In this document: positions 7,905-16,084 of the stretch, piece by piece | Position numbering within the stretch: the stretch's first letter is position 1 | How the letters are laid out: each line of letters opens with the position of its first letter | From: Azospirillum sp. B510 | GTDB lineage: Bacteria > Pseudomonadota > Alphaproteobacteria > Azospirillales > Azospirillaceae | Direction: 5' to 3' | Assembly: GCF_000010725.1 (NCBI RefSeq) | Contig: NC_013854.1 | Span: 3,247,396 to 3,311,395, forward strand | DNA length: 64,000 bases | Notes under the pieces: generated by a model | Seen by the model: the letters and a program-made list of their open reading frames with translations, nothing else | Told to the model about the DNA's origin: nothing | Database searches by the model: none | Program-made: the position numbers and the translations under genes

Positions 7905-7918
7905 CGCCGACACCACAA
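7891..7918 (-). promoter_or_regulatory. Predicted sigma-70 promoter of the PfkB kinase gene
   Basis: On the minus strand TTGTGG (7918-7913), a 16-base spacer and TATACT (7896-7891) precede the kinase start codon by about 45 bases. The match to TTGACA/TATAAT is good at the -10 box. Confidence 0.5.
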
Positions 7919-8046
7919 GCGCGGGGCCCGAGGGTGCGGTGACCGGAGAGGTGAATTACCGCGGCCGGGACTGGAACCCGGCGCCCGGCCACCGTAGATA
8001 TGCGGGCGGCCGTTCCCCCTTCCCTCCACCGCCTCACGGACCGCCG

Positions 8047-8742
8047 ATGATCCGCGCCCTCGTGCTTGCCTTCACCCAGCTGTCCGACCCGCGCGTGCGC
8101 CGGGTGGTGTGGATCGGGGTGTTCGTCTCGCTGCTCGCCTATGCCCTGCTGGCCGGCGGCGCGTGGTGGGCGCTGTCGGTGACGCCGCTGACCGGCTATG
8201 GCTGGGTCGACGCCACCATCGACGTGATGGGCGGGCTGGGGGTGCTGGTGCTCGCCTGGCTGCTGTTCCCGGCCACCGTCGGCACGGTGTCGAGCTTCTT
8301 CCTGGACGAGGTGCTGGAACGGGTGGAGGCGCGGCATTATCCCTTCCTGCCCGCCCCGCGCCGGGCCGGCTGGCTGGAGGAGCTGGCGACGGCGCTGCGC
8401 TTCCTGCTGCTGGTGCTGGCGGTCAACCTGCTGGCGCTGCCGGTCTACCTGTTCGCCCCCGGCCTGAACCTGATCATCTTCTACACCGTCAACGGCTATC
8501 TGCTGGGACGGGAATATTTCGAGATGGTCGCCCATCGGCGGATGGACCGCGCCATGGCGCGGGCGATGCGGCAGGCCAGACCGCTGAAACCTTTTTTGGC
8601 CGGCGTCGTCATCGCCTTTCTTTCCACCATCCCCTTCGTCAATTTGCTGGTCCCGGTCGTCGCCAGCGCCTTCATGGTTCATGTCCTACAGTCCATGTCG
8701 GCGCCCCTTGCGGCGGGCCGGACGACCGTGATACGCCGCTAG
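8047..8742 (+). CDS. EI24/CysZ-like integral membrane protein
   Basis: A 231-residue inner-membrane protein of the EI24 domain family, which includes the sulfate transporter CysZ. Membrane helices are visible at about 22-46, 60-85, 115-145 and 180-215. The motif FYTVNGYLLGREYFEMVAHRR is the most conserved family stretch, followed by FLAGVVIAFLSTIPFVNLLVPVVASAFMVH. Alphaproteobacterial members are usually labelled only EI24 domain protein. No cys genes are adjacent here, so sulfate transport is possible but not shown. The ATG at 8047 begins the first conserved residues. Confidence 0.88.
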   Translation: MIRALVLAFTQLSDPRVRRVVWIGVFVSLLAYALLAGGAWWALSVTPLTGYGWVDATIDVMGGLGVLVLAWLLFPATVGTVSSFFLDEVLERVEARHYPFLPAPRRAGWLEELATALRFLLLVLAVNLLALPVYLFAPGLNLIIFYTVNGYLLGREYFEMVAHRRMDRAMARAMRQARPLKPFLAGVVIAFLSTIPFVNLLVPVVASAFMVHVLQSMSAPLAAGRTTVIRR

Positions 8743-8850
8743 GCGGCACGGCCGACCGCCGTCGCCTGCCCGGCGGCGCGCTTCCGGCACCGGGCCTCTC
8801 GACTTCCAGGCCATCCCGCCACCCGTATGTCCAGATTGGGGGAACCGCTC

Positions 8851-9708
8851 ATGCTGTTCGGACGCAAGACACCGCCCGCCGCGCCCAAGGCCGACAGCCC
8901 CGCCCCGCCGCAGCCGGCCATCCGTCCGCAGACCCCCGGCGACGCCGGCGCCGTCTCGTCGCCGCTCGCCTCGCTCAACGCCCCCGTCCCGGGGGGGCCG
9001 GCGGCCCCGGCCTCCGCCGTCGCGGCCGGAGCGGCCGCCCCCAGCATGGCCCATGCCCTGGCCGAGCACGTCTCTCCGGCCTATCCCGACACGCCTTCCG
9101 CCTCGAAGGGACCCGACATGAACAGCATTCCCAAGCCCCCGGCCGCGCCGGCCATGCCCGGCGCCGGTTTCAAGACCGACGTGCCACGCCGGGTCGTCGA
9201 CATGCCGGGCTCCGCCCCGCGCCAGCCGTCGATCCCCGTCGCCACCCCGGCGGCCCCCCTCGGCCAGGCAGCGGCCCAGGCGCCGGTCCAGGCCCCGGTT
9301 TCCCCGCCGGTTCCGGAACAGCGCCGCCTGACCGTGGGCCGCGACATCTCCCTGGCCGGCGAGATCGGCTCCTGCGACGTGCTGGTCGTCGAAGGCACGG
9401 TCGAGGCCAAGCTGCGCGAGGGCCGTCTGGTCGAGATCGCCGAAACCGGCCTGTTCAAGGGCTCGGTCGACATCGAGGAGGCCGACATCGCCGGCCGCTT
9501 CGAAGGCGACATCGCCGTCCGCGGCCGCCTGACCGTGCGGTCCGGCGGCAAGATCACCGGTTCGATCCGCTTCGGCGAACTGGCGGTCGAGGCCGGCGGC
9601 CAGTTGATCGGCGACATCCAGCTGTATGGCAGCAAGCCCGCCGCCGTTCAGGCTCCGGCGGCCGCCCCGGCCGCGGTGGCCCAGGTCCCGGCGGCCGAGA
9701 CCGTCTGA
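8851..9708 (+). CDS. Bactofilin (polymer-forming cytoskeletal protein)
   Basis: Bactofilins polymerise without nucleotides and organise cell shape, stalks or envelope enzymes. The 285-residue protein has a long Pro/Ala-rich N-terminus (about 1-145) and a bactofilin beta-helix domain (about 150-265) marked by VGRDISLAGEIGSCDVLVVEGTVEA and repeating Gly-spaced strands such as GRFEGDIAVRGRLTVRSGGKITGSIRFGE. A short Ala/Pro-rich tail follows. The start is ATG 8851, eight bases after GGGGGA; an ATG at 8827 lacks a binding site. The disordered N-terminus is longer than in many bactofilins. Confidence 0.92.
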   Translation: MLFGRKTPPAAPKADSPAPPQPAIRPQTPGDAGAVSSPLASLNAPVPGGPAAPASAVAAGAAAPSMAHALAEHVSPAYPDTPSASKGPDMNSIPKPPAAPAMPGAGFKTDVPRRVVDMPGSAPRQPSIPVATPAAPLGQAAAQAPVQAPVSPPVPEQRRLTVGRDISLAGEIGSCDVLVVEGTVEAKLREGRLVEIAETGLFKGSVDIEEADIAGRFEGDIAVRGRLTVRSGGKITGSIRFGELAVEAGGQLIGDIQLYGSKPAAVQAPAAAPAAVAQVPAAETV

Positions 9709-9840
9709 CCGGCGCTTCCGGCCGGCGCTCCCCGCCGGTAAGGAACGCAAGCGAACGCCCGGCTGGCTCCCGCCATGCCGGGCGTCCGCATTCCCGGAAG
9801 GACCAAGGGTCCCCGGCCACCGCTCAGGCCCAGCCGCCGC

Positions 9841-10476
9841 TCAGGCGATGATCTTGTCCTTGAAGCCGCAGAGATCGGCCACCGGGCAGACCGGGCAATC
9901 CGGCTTGCGCGCCTTGCAGACATAGCGGCCGTGCAGGATCAGCCAATGGTGGGCGTGGCGGCGGTAGAGCTTCGGCACCGTCTTCAACAGCTTCGCCTCC
10001 ACCGCGTCCGGCGTCTTGCCGGGGGCCAGCCCGGTGCGGTTGCCGACGCGGAAGATGTGGGTGTCGACCGCGATGGTCTCCTCCCCGAAGGCGACGTTCA
10101 GGACGACATTGGCGGTCTTGCGGCCGACGCCGGGAAGCTGCTCCAGCGCCTCGCGGTCGCGCGGCACCTCGCCGCCATGGCGCTCGATCAGCAGTTCCGA
10201 CAGGCGGATGACGTTCTTGGCCTTGGTGTTGAACAGGCCGATGGTCTTGATGTACCGGCGCAGCCCCTCCTCGCCCAGCGCCACCATCTGCCGGGGCGTG
10301 GTGACGATCTGGAACAGCGGGCCGGTGGCCTTGTTCACCCCGACATCGGTCGCCTGGGCCGACAGCACCACGGCGACCAGCAGCGTATAAGGATTGACGT
10401 ATTCCAGCTCGCTCCGGGGCTCCGGATTGGCGGCGGACAGACGGCGGAAGAATTCCTGGACGGCGGCGGGCTTCAT
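9841..10476 (-). CDS. nth: Endonuclease III (DNA glycosylase/AP lyase)
   Basis: This enzyme removes oxidised pyrimidines from DNA and cuts the abasic site in base excision repair. The 211-residue protein, the length of E. coli Nth, has the helix-hairpin-helix LPGVGRKTA with catalytic K120, the catalytic D138 in AVDTHIFRVGNR, and a C-terminal [4Fe-4S] loop C187-X6-C194-X2-C197-X5-C203. The ATG at 10476 gives the family N-terminus; an in-frame ATG at 10488 is an alternative. The gene stands alone. Confidence 0.97.
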   Translation of the reverse strand: MKPAAVQEFFRRLSAANPEPRSELEYVNPYTLLVAVVLSAQATDVGVNKATGPLFQIVTTPRQMVALGEEGLRRYIKTIGLFNTKAKNVIRLSELLIERHGGEVPRDREALEQLPGVGRKTANVVLNVAFGEETIAVDTHIFRVGNRTGLAPGKTPDAVEAKLLKTVPKLYRRHAHHWLILHGRYVCKARKPDCPVCPVADLCGFKDKIIA

Positions 10477-10782
10477 GACGGTCACCATAACCGCAACGGC
10501 CCAGCCTGCGCCAGAGGCCGGGCGCGCGAAGACGGCAGGATCGTAACATGACCCGCCAGCTCCCGGAGTTTCCGGGCAAACTGCGGCGTTGCGTCGCAAA
10601 TTGCGACAAAATTTGGAATAAGTGACGGCAATACAACAGAATTGGTCGCAGGAATACCGCTTTCCCACCCATTCCGCAGTGGCGTATGATTTGCTCACTG
10701 CCAAGACACCGTTTGAATGCCTGTAATTGAACCACGGATGATCCTGGTCGTGGCGTTCGGATCGGATAAGGGTGTTTTCGAT
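10477..10782. promoter_or_regulatory. Divergent intergenic region between nth and the gene at 10783, with palindrome
   Basis: This 306-base stretch between divergent genes has no credible coding frame. It is more A+T-rich than its flanks between about 10590 and 10720, as promoters are. It contains a perfect 7-1-7 palindrome, GTCGCAA-A-TTGCGAC, at 10593-10607, which could be a regulator site. I could not fix a convincing -35/-10 pair for either gene. Confidence 0.45.
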
Positions 10783-11247
10783 ATGACCGCGTCTTATCTT
10801 GTGGAAGTAAAGGACTGGGGACTGCATGTCCGGTTGCAGGGCGCCCTGTCGATGGAGCAGCGCGACGCCGTGGCCCGTCAGGTGGAGCTGCAATGCGCCA
10901 CCCTTGGCGCCCGTGGCACGCCATGGAGCGGCCTCGTCGAATTCGACCGTTTCCAGGTCGACGAGTTCCGGCCGGAGATCGTCATCGGCCTGATGAAGCT
11001 GGCAAGGCGCTGTGGCCAGATCCGCTGCGCGGTGGTGATGACCGACTGGCACTGGGCTTCGGTGATGGCGGAGACGTTGATCGCCGCCGGGGTCGACGAT
11101 CAGGCGCGCATCTTCGTCCAGGCCGAGGTTCCCGACCCGATCGAGGATCTGGACGGCGGCCCTGCCGGCGATTTCGCCAAGCTGGACGGCGCGATGGCCT
11201 GGGTGCTGAACGGCGGCGTGCTGCCGATGGTGTCGAAGGCGGCATAA
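10783..11247 (+). CDS. Hypothetical protein, SpoIIAA/STAS-like fold suspected
   Basis: A 154-residue soluble protein that I cannot place firmly. The order of strands and helices (YLVEVKDWGLHVRLQGALS, then WSGLVEFDRFQVDEF, then CAVVMTDWHWASVMAETLIAAG and ARIFVQAEV) resembles SpoIIAA-like/STAS proteins. That is inference from pattern only. The start at 10783 was chosen because the conserved-looking part begins there and AAGGGTG lies upstream; an ATG at 10717 is also in frame. It stands alone between nth and a DUF2244 gene. Confidence 0.65.
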   Translation: MTASYLVEVKDWGLHVRLQGALSMEQRDAVARQVELQCATLGARGTPWSGLVEFDRFQVDEFRPEIVIGLMKLARRCGQIRCAVVMTDWHWASVMAETLIAAGVDDQARIFVQAEVPDPIEDLDGGPAGDFAKLDGAMAWVLNGGVLPMVSKAA

Positions 11248-11300
11248 CCCCGCCGTCCTCACGGTTTATTGCCGGGCGGCGCTGGGGTAGGATGGCGTCC

Positions 11301-11936
11301 ATGCCCATCGACAGCAGTGGCCCCCAGCCCGGAGACGGTCCCACCCCCGCGAACGCCCACGGTGGAAACGCCCATGGTGGAAACGCCGAGGTCGGAAAAG
11401 CCGAGGTCGGAAACGAGCGCGGCGACAGCGGGTCGGTGCGCGTGTTCTTCGACGCCGTCCTCCACCCGCACCGCAGCCTGGGCCGCTCCGGCTTCCGGGT
11501 CGTTATGGCGGTGGTCGTGCTGATGAACCTGATCGTCGCCGGCATCTTCGTCGCGCATGGCGCCTGGCCGGTGGTGCCCTTTTGCGGGCTGGACGTGTTC
11601 GCGCTGTGGCTGGCCTTCCGCGTCAGCTATCGCTCCGCCCGTCACTATGAACGGGTGCGGCTGACCGAAACGGCGCTGACGGTCGAGCGGGTCCATTGGA
11701 AGACGCCGGAGCGCCGCTGGTCCTTCCATCCCCATTGGCTGCGGATCACCCACACCGAGCCCGCCGCGCATGACCGGCGTGGTCCGCCCGGGCAGGTCAC
11801 GCTGAGTTCGCATGGCCGGTCGGTCGGGGTCGGCTCCTTCCTGTCGCCGGAGGAGCGCTCCACCTTCGCCCGCGCGCTGGGCGACGCGCTCACCGCCTGG
11901 CGCCGCCCGCCCTGCCCGCCGGCTCCCGCCGGATAA
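11301..11936 (+). CDS. DUF2244 domain protein
   Basis: A 211-residue protein. From about residue 50 it matches the DUF2244 pattern seen in alphaproteobacteria next to respiratory genes: FFDAVLHPHRSLGRSGFRVV, two closely spaced membrane helices (about 66-105), then a cytoplasmic beta domain with RVHWKTPERRWSFHPHWLRI and SVGVGSFLSPEERSTFARAL. The function is unknown. The first 45 residues are unusual: four tandem 15-base units encode repeats like NAHGG and NAEVG. Start ATG 11301 is preferred because TAGG stands nine bases upstream; ATG 11292 is in frame. Confidence 0.8.
   Translation: MPIDSSGPQPGDGPTPANAHGGNAHGGNAEVGKAEVGNERGDSGSVRVFFDAVLHPHRSLGRSGFRVVMAVVVLMNLIVAGIFVAHGAWPVVPFCGLDVFALWLAFRVSYRSARHYERVRLTETALTVERVHWKTPERRWSFHPHWLRITHTEPAAHDRRGPPGQVTLSSHGRSVGVGSFLSPEERSTFARALGDALTAWRRPPCPPAPAG
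11352..11411 (+). repeat. Four tandem 15-bp units inside the DUF2244 gene
   Basis: Units begin at 11352, 11367, 11382 and 11397 (AACGCCCACGGTGGA and variants). Each encodes five residues, so copy-number changes would keep the frame. Confidence 0.85.
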
Positions 11937-11947
11937 CGCCGCTCCCC

Positions 11948-12424
11948 TCAGCGCCGATCCGCCGGTTTCGCCAACCCGCGTTCGTCCAGCTCCTCGTCCA
12001 ACTCGCGCTCCACTTCGCGCTCCACCGCGCGCCCGACCTTCTCGTCGATGCGGTGGTCCAGGCATTCGGCCGTGCTGGCGAGGCGCTCGAAGCCGCGCTT
12101 CACCTTGGCCAGTTCGGTTTCCGGCCTGTCCTCCACGTCGATCATGCCGTTGCGGGCGGAACGGGTGGCGCGGATCAGCTCGTCCAGCTTCAGATGGATG
12201 GCCTGGGTGTCGCGGTTCTGGGCATTCTGGATGATGAACACCATCAGGAAGGTGACGATGGTGGTGCCGGTGTTGATCACCAGCTGCCAGGTGTCGGAGA
12301 AGTGGAACAGCGGTCCGGTCACGCCCCAGACCAGCACCACCGCGAAGGCGGTGACGAAGGCGCCCGGCCGGCCGGACTGGCGTTCCATCCAGCGGGCGAA
12401 ACGGGAAAAGGCGTCGCTGAGCAT
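11948..12424 (-). CDS. Low-affinity iron permease family (Fet4-like) small membrane protein
   Basis: A 158-residue protein matching the bacterial low-affinity iron permease family (Pfam Iron_permease). It has two membrane helices: about 22-45 (FVTAFAVVLVWGVTGPLFHF) and about 48-68 (the family's WQLVINTGTTIVTFLMVFIIQNAQNRD). Then comes the conserved LKLDELIRAT segment and a charged helical tail rich in Glu and Arg. The bacterial members are annotated from yeast Fet4 similarity; iron transport by them is largely untested. The neighbouring MscS gene lies on the same strand, 114 bases upstream. Confidence 0.88.
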   Translation of the reverse strand: MLSDAFSRFARWMERQSGRPGAFVTAFAVVLVWGVTGPLFHFSDTWQLVINTGTTIVTFLMVFIIQNAQNRDTQAIHLKLDELIRATRSARNGMIDVEDRPETELAKVKRGFERLASTAECLDHRIDEKVGRAVEREVERELDEELDERGLAKPADRR

Positions 12425-12537
12425 TCTGATGCGGGCTCCCGGTCATCGGACGGACAAAGGGAAACGCCCGGCGAGGCCGGGCGGTTCCCTGTCCGTACGG
12501 TCCGGTGCCCGAAGCCCCGATGCCGGAGCCCCCGTCC

Positions 12538-14913
12538 TTACGACCCCTGGCTCAGCGCCTCCGCCAGCGCGCGGTCGGTCGGGTTCTGGCCGACGACCAG
12601 TTGCATCGACTGGGTCGGCATGGAAATGCCCAGCTCGTCGAACTTCTTCTTCAGCAGCCGGTTGAACTCGCGGGTCACGCCCCATTGGCGGGTCGGCCGC
12701 GTCTTGAACTGGGCCAGGACGATGATGCCGGTGTCGGACAGCTTGTCGACGCCCAGCACCTCCAGCGGGGTCAGGATGTCGGCGGCGAATTGCGGCTGGG
12801 CCTGCACCTCGGCGCCCGTCTCCTTCAGCACGGCGATGACGCGGTCGGGATCCTCGCGGTTGGACACCATGATGTTGAAGGCGGTGACCGAGAAGTCCTT
12901 GCTCATGTTCTTCACGGTGGTGACGGCGCTGAAGGGCACGGAATGGACGGCGCCCGCCCCGTCGCGCAGACGGATGGAGCGGATGGAGATCGCCTCCACC
13001 GTGCCGGAATGGCCGCCGCCGACATCCACCATGTCGCCGACCGAAACCGTGTCCTCGAACAGGATGAACAGGCCGGTGATGATGTCCTTGACCAGCGTCT
13101 GCGACCCGAAACCGATGGCCAGACCGACCACGCCGGCACCGGCCAGCAGCGGCGCGATGTTCACCCCCAGCTCCGACAGGGTGATCAGCGACACCATGGT
13201 CACCAGCAGGATCAGGAAGGCGTTGCGCAGCAGCGGCAGCAGCGTGCGCATGCGGGCGCTGCGTTCGATGCGGGTGCCGTTCCGGTCGGTGGCGCGCAGC
13301 AGATGCTCGATCAGGGCGCTCACCACCTCCCAGGCGATGACGGCGCCGGCCAGCAGCAGGCCGATGGAGACCACGCTGCCGACGACGCGGCGTCCGGCGG
13401 CGGATTCGACCAGCCCCAGCGTGTCGATGCCCCAGCCGTTCAACGCCGCACCCAGCGCCACCAGCCAGATGATGACCTTGCCGATGCGCTGGACGATGGG
13501 GAGATAGTGGAAGGCGCGGATGTGCAGCTGCGGCAGGTTGCCGGCAAGCTCGCGGTTCATGGTCAGGCCGCGGCGCAGCGCCCGGTTCAGCCCGGTCACC
13601 AGCAGACGCGCCGCCACGACGGCGACGATCGTCACCGCGGTGCCGCGGGCGAGATACTCGAAGCCGCCATAGACGTTCAGCACCCAGACGCCCAGCGTGA
13701 CCACGACATAGAGGATGGCCAGCACATGCCAGATCTCGGCGAATCGGCGCCGCGCGCTGCGCAGGACGGCCCCCTGCCCCTCCGCCTCGCGCCGCGCGGT
13801 CGCCAGCGGGTCACCGTCGCCCGACAGCGGGTTGCCGCGCATCCAGTCGGCGACGCCAGCGCGGTTCTGTAGGATCAGCGCGATCAGCATGCCGGCGATC
13901 ACCACCCCCAGCAGCTTCAGCAGCGCGCCATAGGCGCCGAGCGGCAGGCCCAGCACATAGGCCCCCTCCGCCATGAAATAGCCGTAGACCGCCACCGCGA
14001 TCAGGCGGCGCGACCAGATGTAGCAGCGCCGCGCCCCGTTCTCGCTGGTGTGGACCAGCCGCAGGTTGGGGGCGTCGGGCGCGAACAGCATGCGCACCAG
14101 GATCAGCAGCGCCTGGAAGATGACGGTGGCGTTCACCGCCGCCAGCGCCGCCAGCCGCACGCGCGGCGCCGGCTCGCTCACCGACAGGATGGTGTAGGCG
14201 ACGACGATGAAGCCGACGATCGGCGCCAGTTCCAGCAGCGCCCGGCCCAGCAGCATCGGGATGCGCAGCAGGGGGGAACCGACCGGACGGGCGGCCAGCG
14301 CCCGGCGCGGCCGGCCGAGCAGCCAGGCGATGCCGCGGGCGGCCACCGCGCCGATGCCGAGGATCAGCGCCAGCTGGATGCCGATCTGGACCCAGCGTTC
14401 GCGCGCCATGTCATCCTCAACCTGCCGCTGCACCCAGGAGAGCGCCCCCGGCAGGTCGGAGAAGATATTGGCGACCTGGACGAGCTGGCGGCTGACCACG
14501 TCCATCCGCGCCGCCAGGAAGGCCAGCGCGCGGGCGCCGATGGTCTGCGGCAGCGCTGATTCCCCCTCCGCCTGCTTGGCCTGGGCGAGGCCGCGCTGGG
14601 CGGTGATCAGGTTGCGCAGCTGGGTGACCAGCTGGCCGCGGGCGTCCTGGTTCTCCAGCGTGCCGACCAGCGCCTCCAGCTGCTGCACGGTCGCCTCGTC
14701 CACCACCACCGGAGCGGCGGCCTGACCGGCGGCGGCAGGGGCAGGGGTGGCGGCCGGCGCCGGAGAGGCGGCGGGAGCGGCGGCGGCGGCGGCCGGTCCC
14801 GCCGTCCCGGAGGCGAGCAGAGCCGCCAGCAGCAGGACGGCCAGGCCGCCGGACAGGAACAAACGCCAGGCGCGTGCGACCGGGTTTGCGGCGGGCGTTG
14901 CGGACCGGATCAT
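12538..14913 (-). CDS. Large MscS-family mechanosensitive ion channel
   Basis: A 791-residue inner-membrane channel that would open under membrane tension to release osmolytes. A signal peptide (about 1-45, ending in an Ala-rich run) precedes a Pro/Ala-rich periplasmic segment and a helical domain. About ten membrane helices follow. The MscS core is clear from about residue 540: the pore helix ending GSQTLVKDIITGLFILFEDT, then the beta domain GDMVDVGGGHSGTVEAISIRSIRLRD and VPFSAVTTVKNMS. Its size and long N-terminus place it with the larger YbdG/MscK-like members. The start is taken as ATG 14913; a TTG at 14919 would add two residues. Confidence 0.92.
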   Translation of the reverse strand: MIRSATPAANPVARAWRLFLSGGLAVLLLAALLASGTAGPAAAAAAPAASPAPAATPAPAAAGQAAAPVVVDEATVQQLEALVGTLENQDARGQLVTQLRNLITAQRGLAQAKQAEGESALPQTIGARALAFLAARMDVVSRQLVQVANIFSDLPGALSWVQRQVEDDMARERWVQIGIQLALILGIGAVAARGIAWLLGRPRRALAARPVGSPLLRIPMLLGRALLELAPIVGFIVVAYTILSVSEPAPRVRLAALAAVNATVIFQALLILVRMLFAPDAPNLRLVHTSENGARRCYIWSRRLIAVAVYGYFMAEGAYVLGLPLGAYGALLKLLGVVIAGMLIALILQNRAGVADWMRGNPLSGDGDPLATARREAEGQGAVLRSARRRFAEIWHVLAILYVVVTLGVWVLNVYGGFEYLARGTAVTIVAVVAARLLVTGLNRALRRGLTMNRELAGNLPQLHIRAFHYLPIVQRIGKVIIWLVALGAALNGWGIDTLGLVESAAGRRVVGSVVSIGLLLAGAVIAWEVVSALIEHLLRATDRNGTRIERSARMRTLLPLLRNAFLILLVTMVSLITLSELGVNIAPLLAGAGVVGLAIGFGSQTLVKDIITGLFILFEDTVSVGDMVDVGGGHSGTVEAISIRSIRLRDGAGAVHSVPFSAVTTVKNMSKDFSVTAFNIMVSNREDPDRVIAVLKETGAEVQAQPQFAADILTPLEVLGVDKLSDTGIIVLAQFKTRPTRQWGVTREFNRLLKKKFDELGISMPTQSMQLVVGQNPTDRALAEALSQGS

Positions 14914-15082
14914 CGGCAATTCACTCGGGTGGTCTCGGGAACGGGATCGGGGGGCGGGATGGGAAACAGGATCGGCGGGAACGGGCGAAGCCTTCGGCCG
15001 GCACCCTGGCGCACAAGTGTGGCTGAACCATGCCCGGTTTTGCGAAGTTAGTTCTCCGGCTTGCGCTTGCCAACCCGACTGT

Positions 15083-15132
15083 CTGTTCCTTTTTTAAGCG
15101 GGACCCATGCCGGAACAGCTGCCGGAACAGCC
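15083..15132 (+). repeat. Direct and inverted repeats ahead of the molybdopterin oxidoreductase gene
   Basis: GCCGGAACAGCT (15109-15120) is repeated as GCCGGAACAGCC (15121-15132). CTGTTCC at 15083-15089 can pair with GGAACAG in either copy (15112-15118 or 15124-15130), giving two alternative stems that enclose a T6 run. It lies 24 bases before the start codon at 15156. A role in translation or transcription control is possible but unproven. Confidence 0.55.
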
Positions 15133-15155
15133 GGAAACACGGAAAAGGACGGACC

Positions 15156-15899
15156 ATGAGCGACACATCCTCCAAAGCGGACGGTCCCGAAGCTGAGGGG
15201 CCCGAAGCGGACGGGCGGGCCGGGTTGGAACCGGATCAGGGGATCGGCCGGGACGGCGGCCTCCGCGACAAGCTGGTCGCCACCAAGGAGCAATGGGCGC
15301 GCGACGGCCGCGCGCTCACCGGGGTGACCGCCGACCCGGCGCGCGAGCGGCTGCCGCCCGGCCAGCGTCTGGTCACCGACTGGCCGGTGCTGGATCTCGG
15401 CATCACGCCGAAGGTGACGACCGCCAACTGGACGCTCTCGGTCGACGGGCTGGTCGAGAACCCGCTGTCCTGGAGCTGGGCGGATTTCCAGGCCCAGCCG
15501 CAGGAGAGCTTCGTCTCCGACATCCATTGCGTCACCACCTGGTCACGCTACGACAACCGGTGGGAGGGGATCAGCGCCCGCCGCCTGCTGGACTTGGCCC
15601 GGCCGAAGCCGGAGGCGCGCTTCGTCGTCTTCCATTCCTTCGACGGCTACACCACCAACGTCGCCCTGTCGGATTTCGACGATGACGGCGTGCTGCTCGC
15701 CACCAGCTGGGAGGGCCAGCCGATCAGCCGCGACCATGGCGGCCCGGTGCGCGTCGTGCTGCCCAAGCTGTATTTCTGGAAGAGCGCCAAGTGGGTGAAG
15801 CGGATCGAGCTGCTGGCCGGCGACCGCAAGGGCTATTGGGAGGTCCGCGGCTACAACAACCACGCCGACCCCTGGCTGGAGGAGCGCTATTCCGACTGA
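15156..15899 (+). CDS. Sulfite oxidase-like molybdopterin-dependent oxidoreductase
   Basis: A 247-residue protein of the sulfite oxidase/YedY molybdopterin fold. C125 in SDIHCVTTWSRYDN is the predicted molybdenum ligand. Other landmarks are LSVDGLVENPLSWSWADF near residue 95, FHSFDGYTTNVALSD, and the C-terminal KWVKRIELL...GYWEVRGYNNHADPW. The first 60 residues are a charged, low-complexity extension. There is no twin-arginine or Sec signal, so it is probably cytoplasmic, like other short members of this group. The substrate is not known. No haem domain or partner subunit gene is adjacent. Confidence 0.9.
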   Translation: MSDTSSKADGPEAEGPEADGRAGLEPDQGIGRDGGLRDKLVATKEQWARDGRALTGVTADPARERLPPGQRLVTDWPVLDLGITPKVTTANWTLSVDGLVENPLSWSWADFQAQPQESFVSDIHCVTTWSRYDNRWEGISARRLLDLARPKPEARFVVFHSFDGYTTNVALSDFDDDGVLLATSWEGQPISRDHGGPVRVVLPKLYFWKSAKWVKRIELLAGDRKGYWEVRGYNNHADPWLEERYSD

Positions 15900-15969
15900 G
15901 GGTGAAGCGGCGCATCCGCCAAAAGCCCCTTTCACCTTGCCGGCGAAACCGTTAAGGTGCGGCGCAAGT

Positions 15970-16046
15970 GGCCCCGTAGCTCATCAGGATAGAGCGCGAG
16001 TTTCCTAAACTTGAGGCAGCAGGTTCGAGTCCTGCCGGGGTCACCA
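15970..16046 (+). tRNA. tRNA-Arg (anticodon CCT)
   Basis: A 77-base tRNA gene with the encoded CCA end. The acceptor stem is GGCCCCG/CGGGGTC (with one G-T pair), the D arm is GCTCATCAGGATAGAGC, the anticodon stem-loop is CGAGT-TTCCTAA-ACTTG with anticodon CCT, and the T arm is GCAGGTTCGAGTCCTGC. It reads AGG codons. It sits between two protein genes with no sign of an integrated element at its 3' end. Confidence 0.97.
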
Positions 16047-16084
16047 CCAGCGCCCGCACCCTATTTCGGCACCTGACAGTCCGG

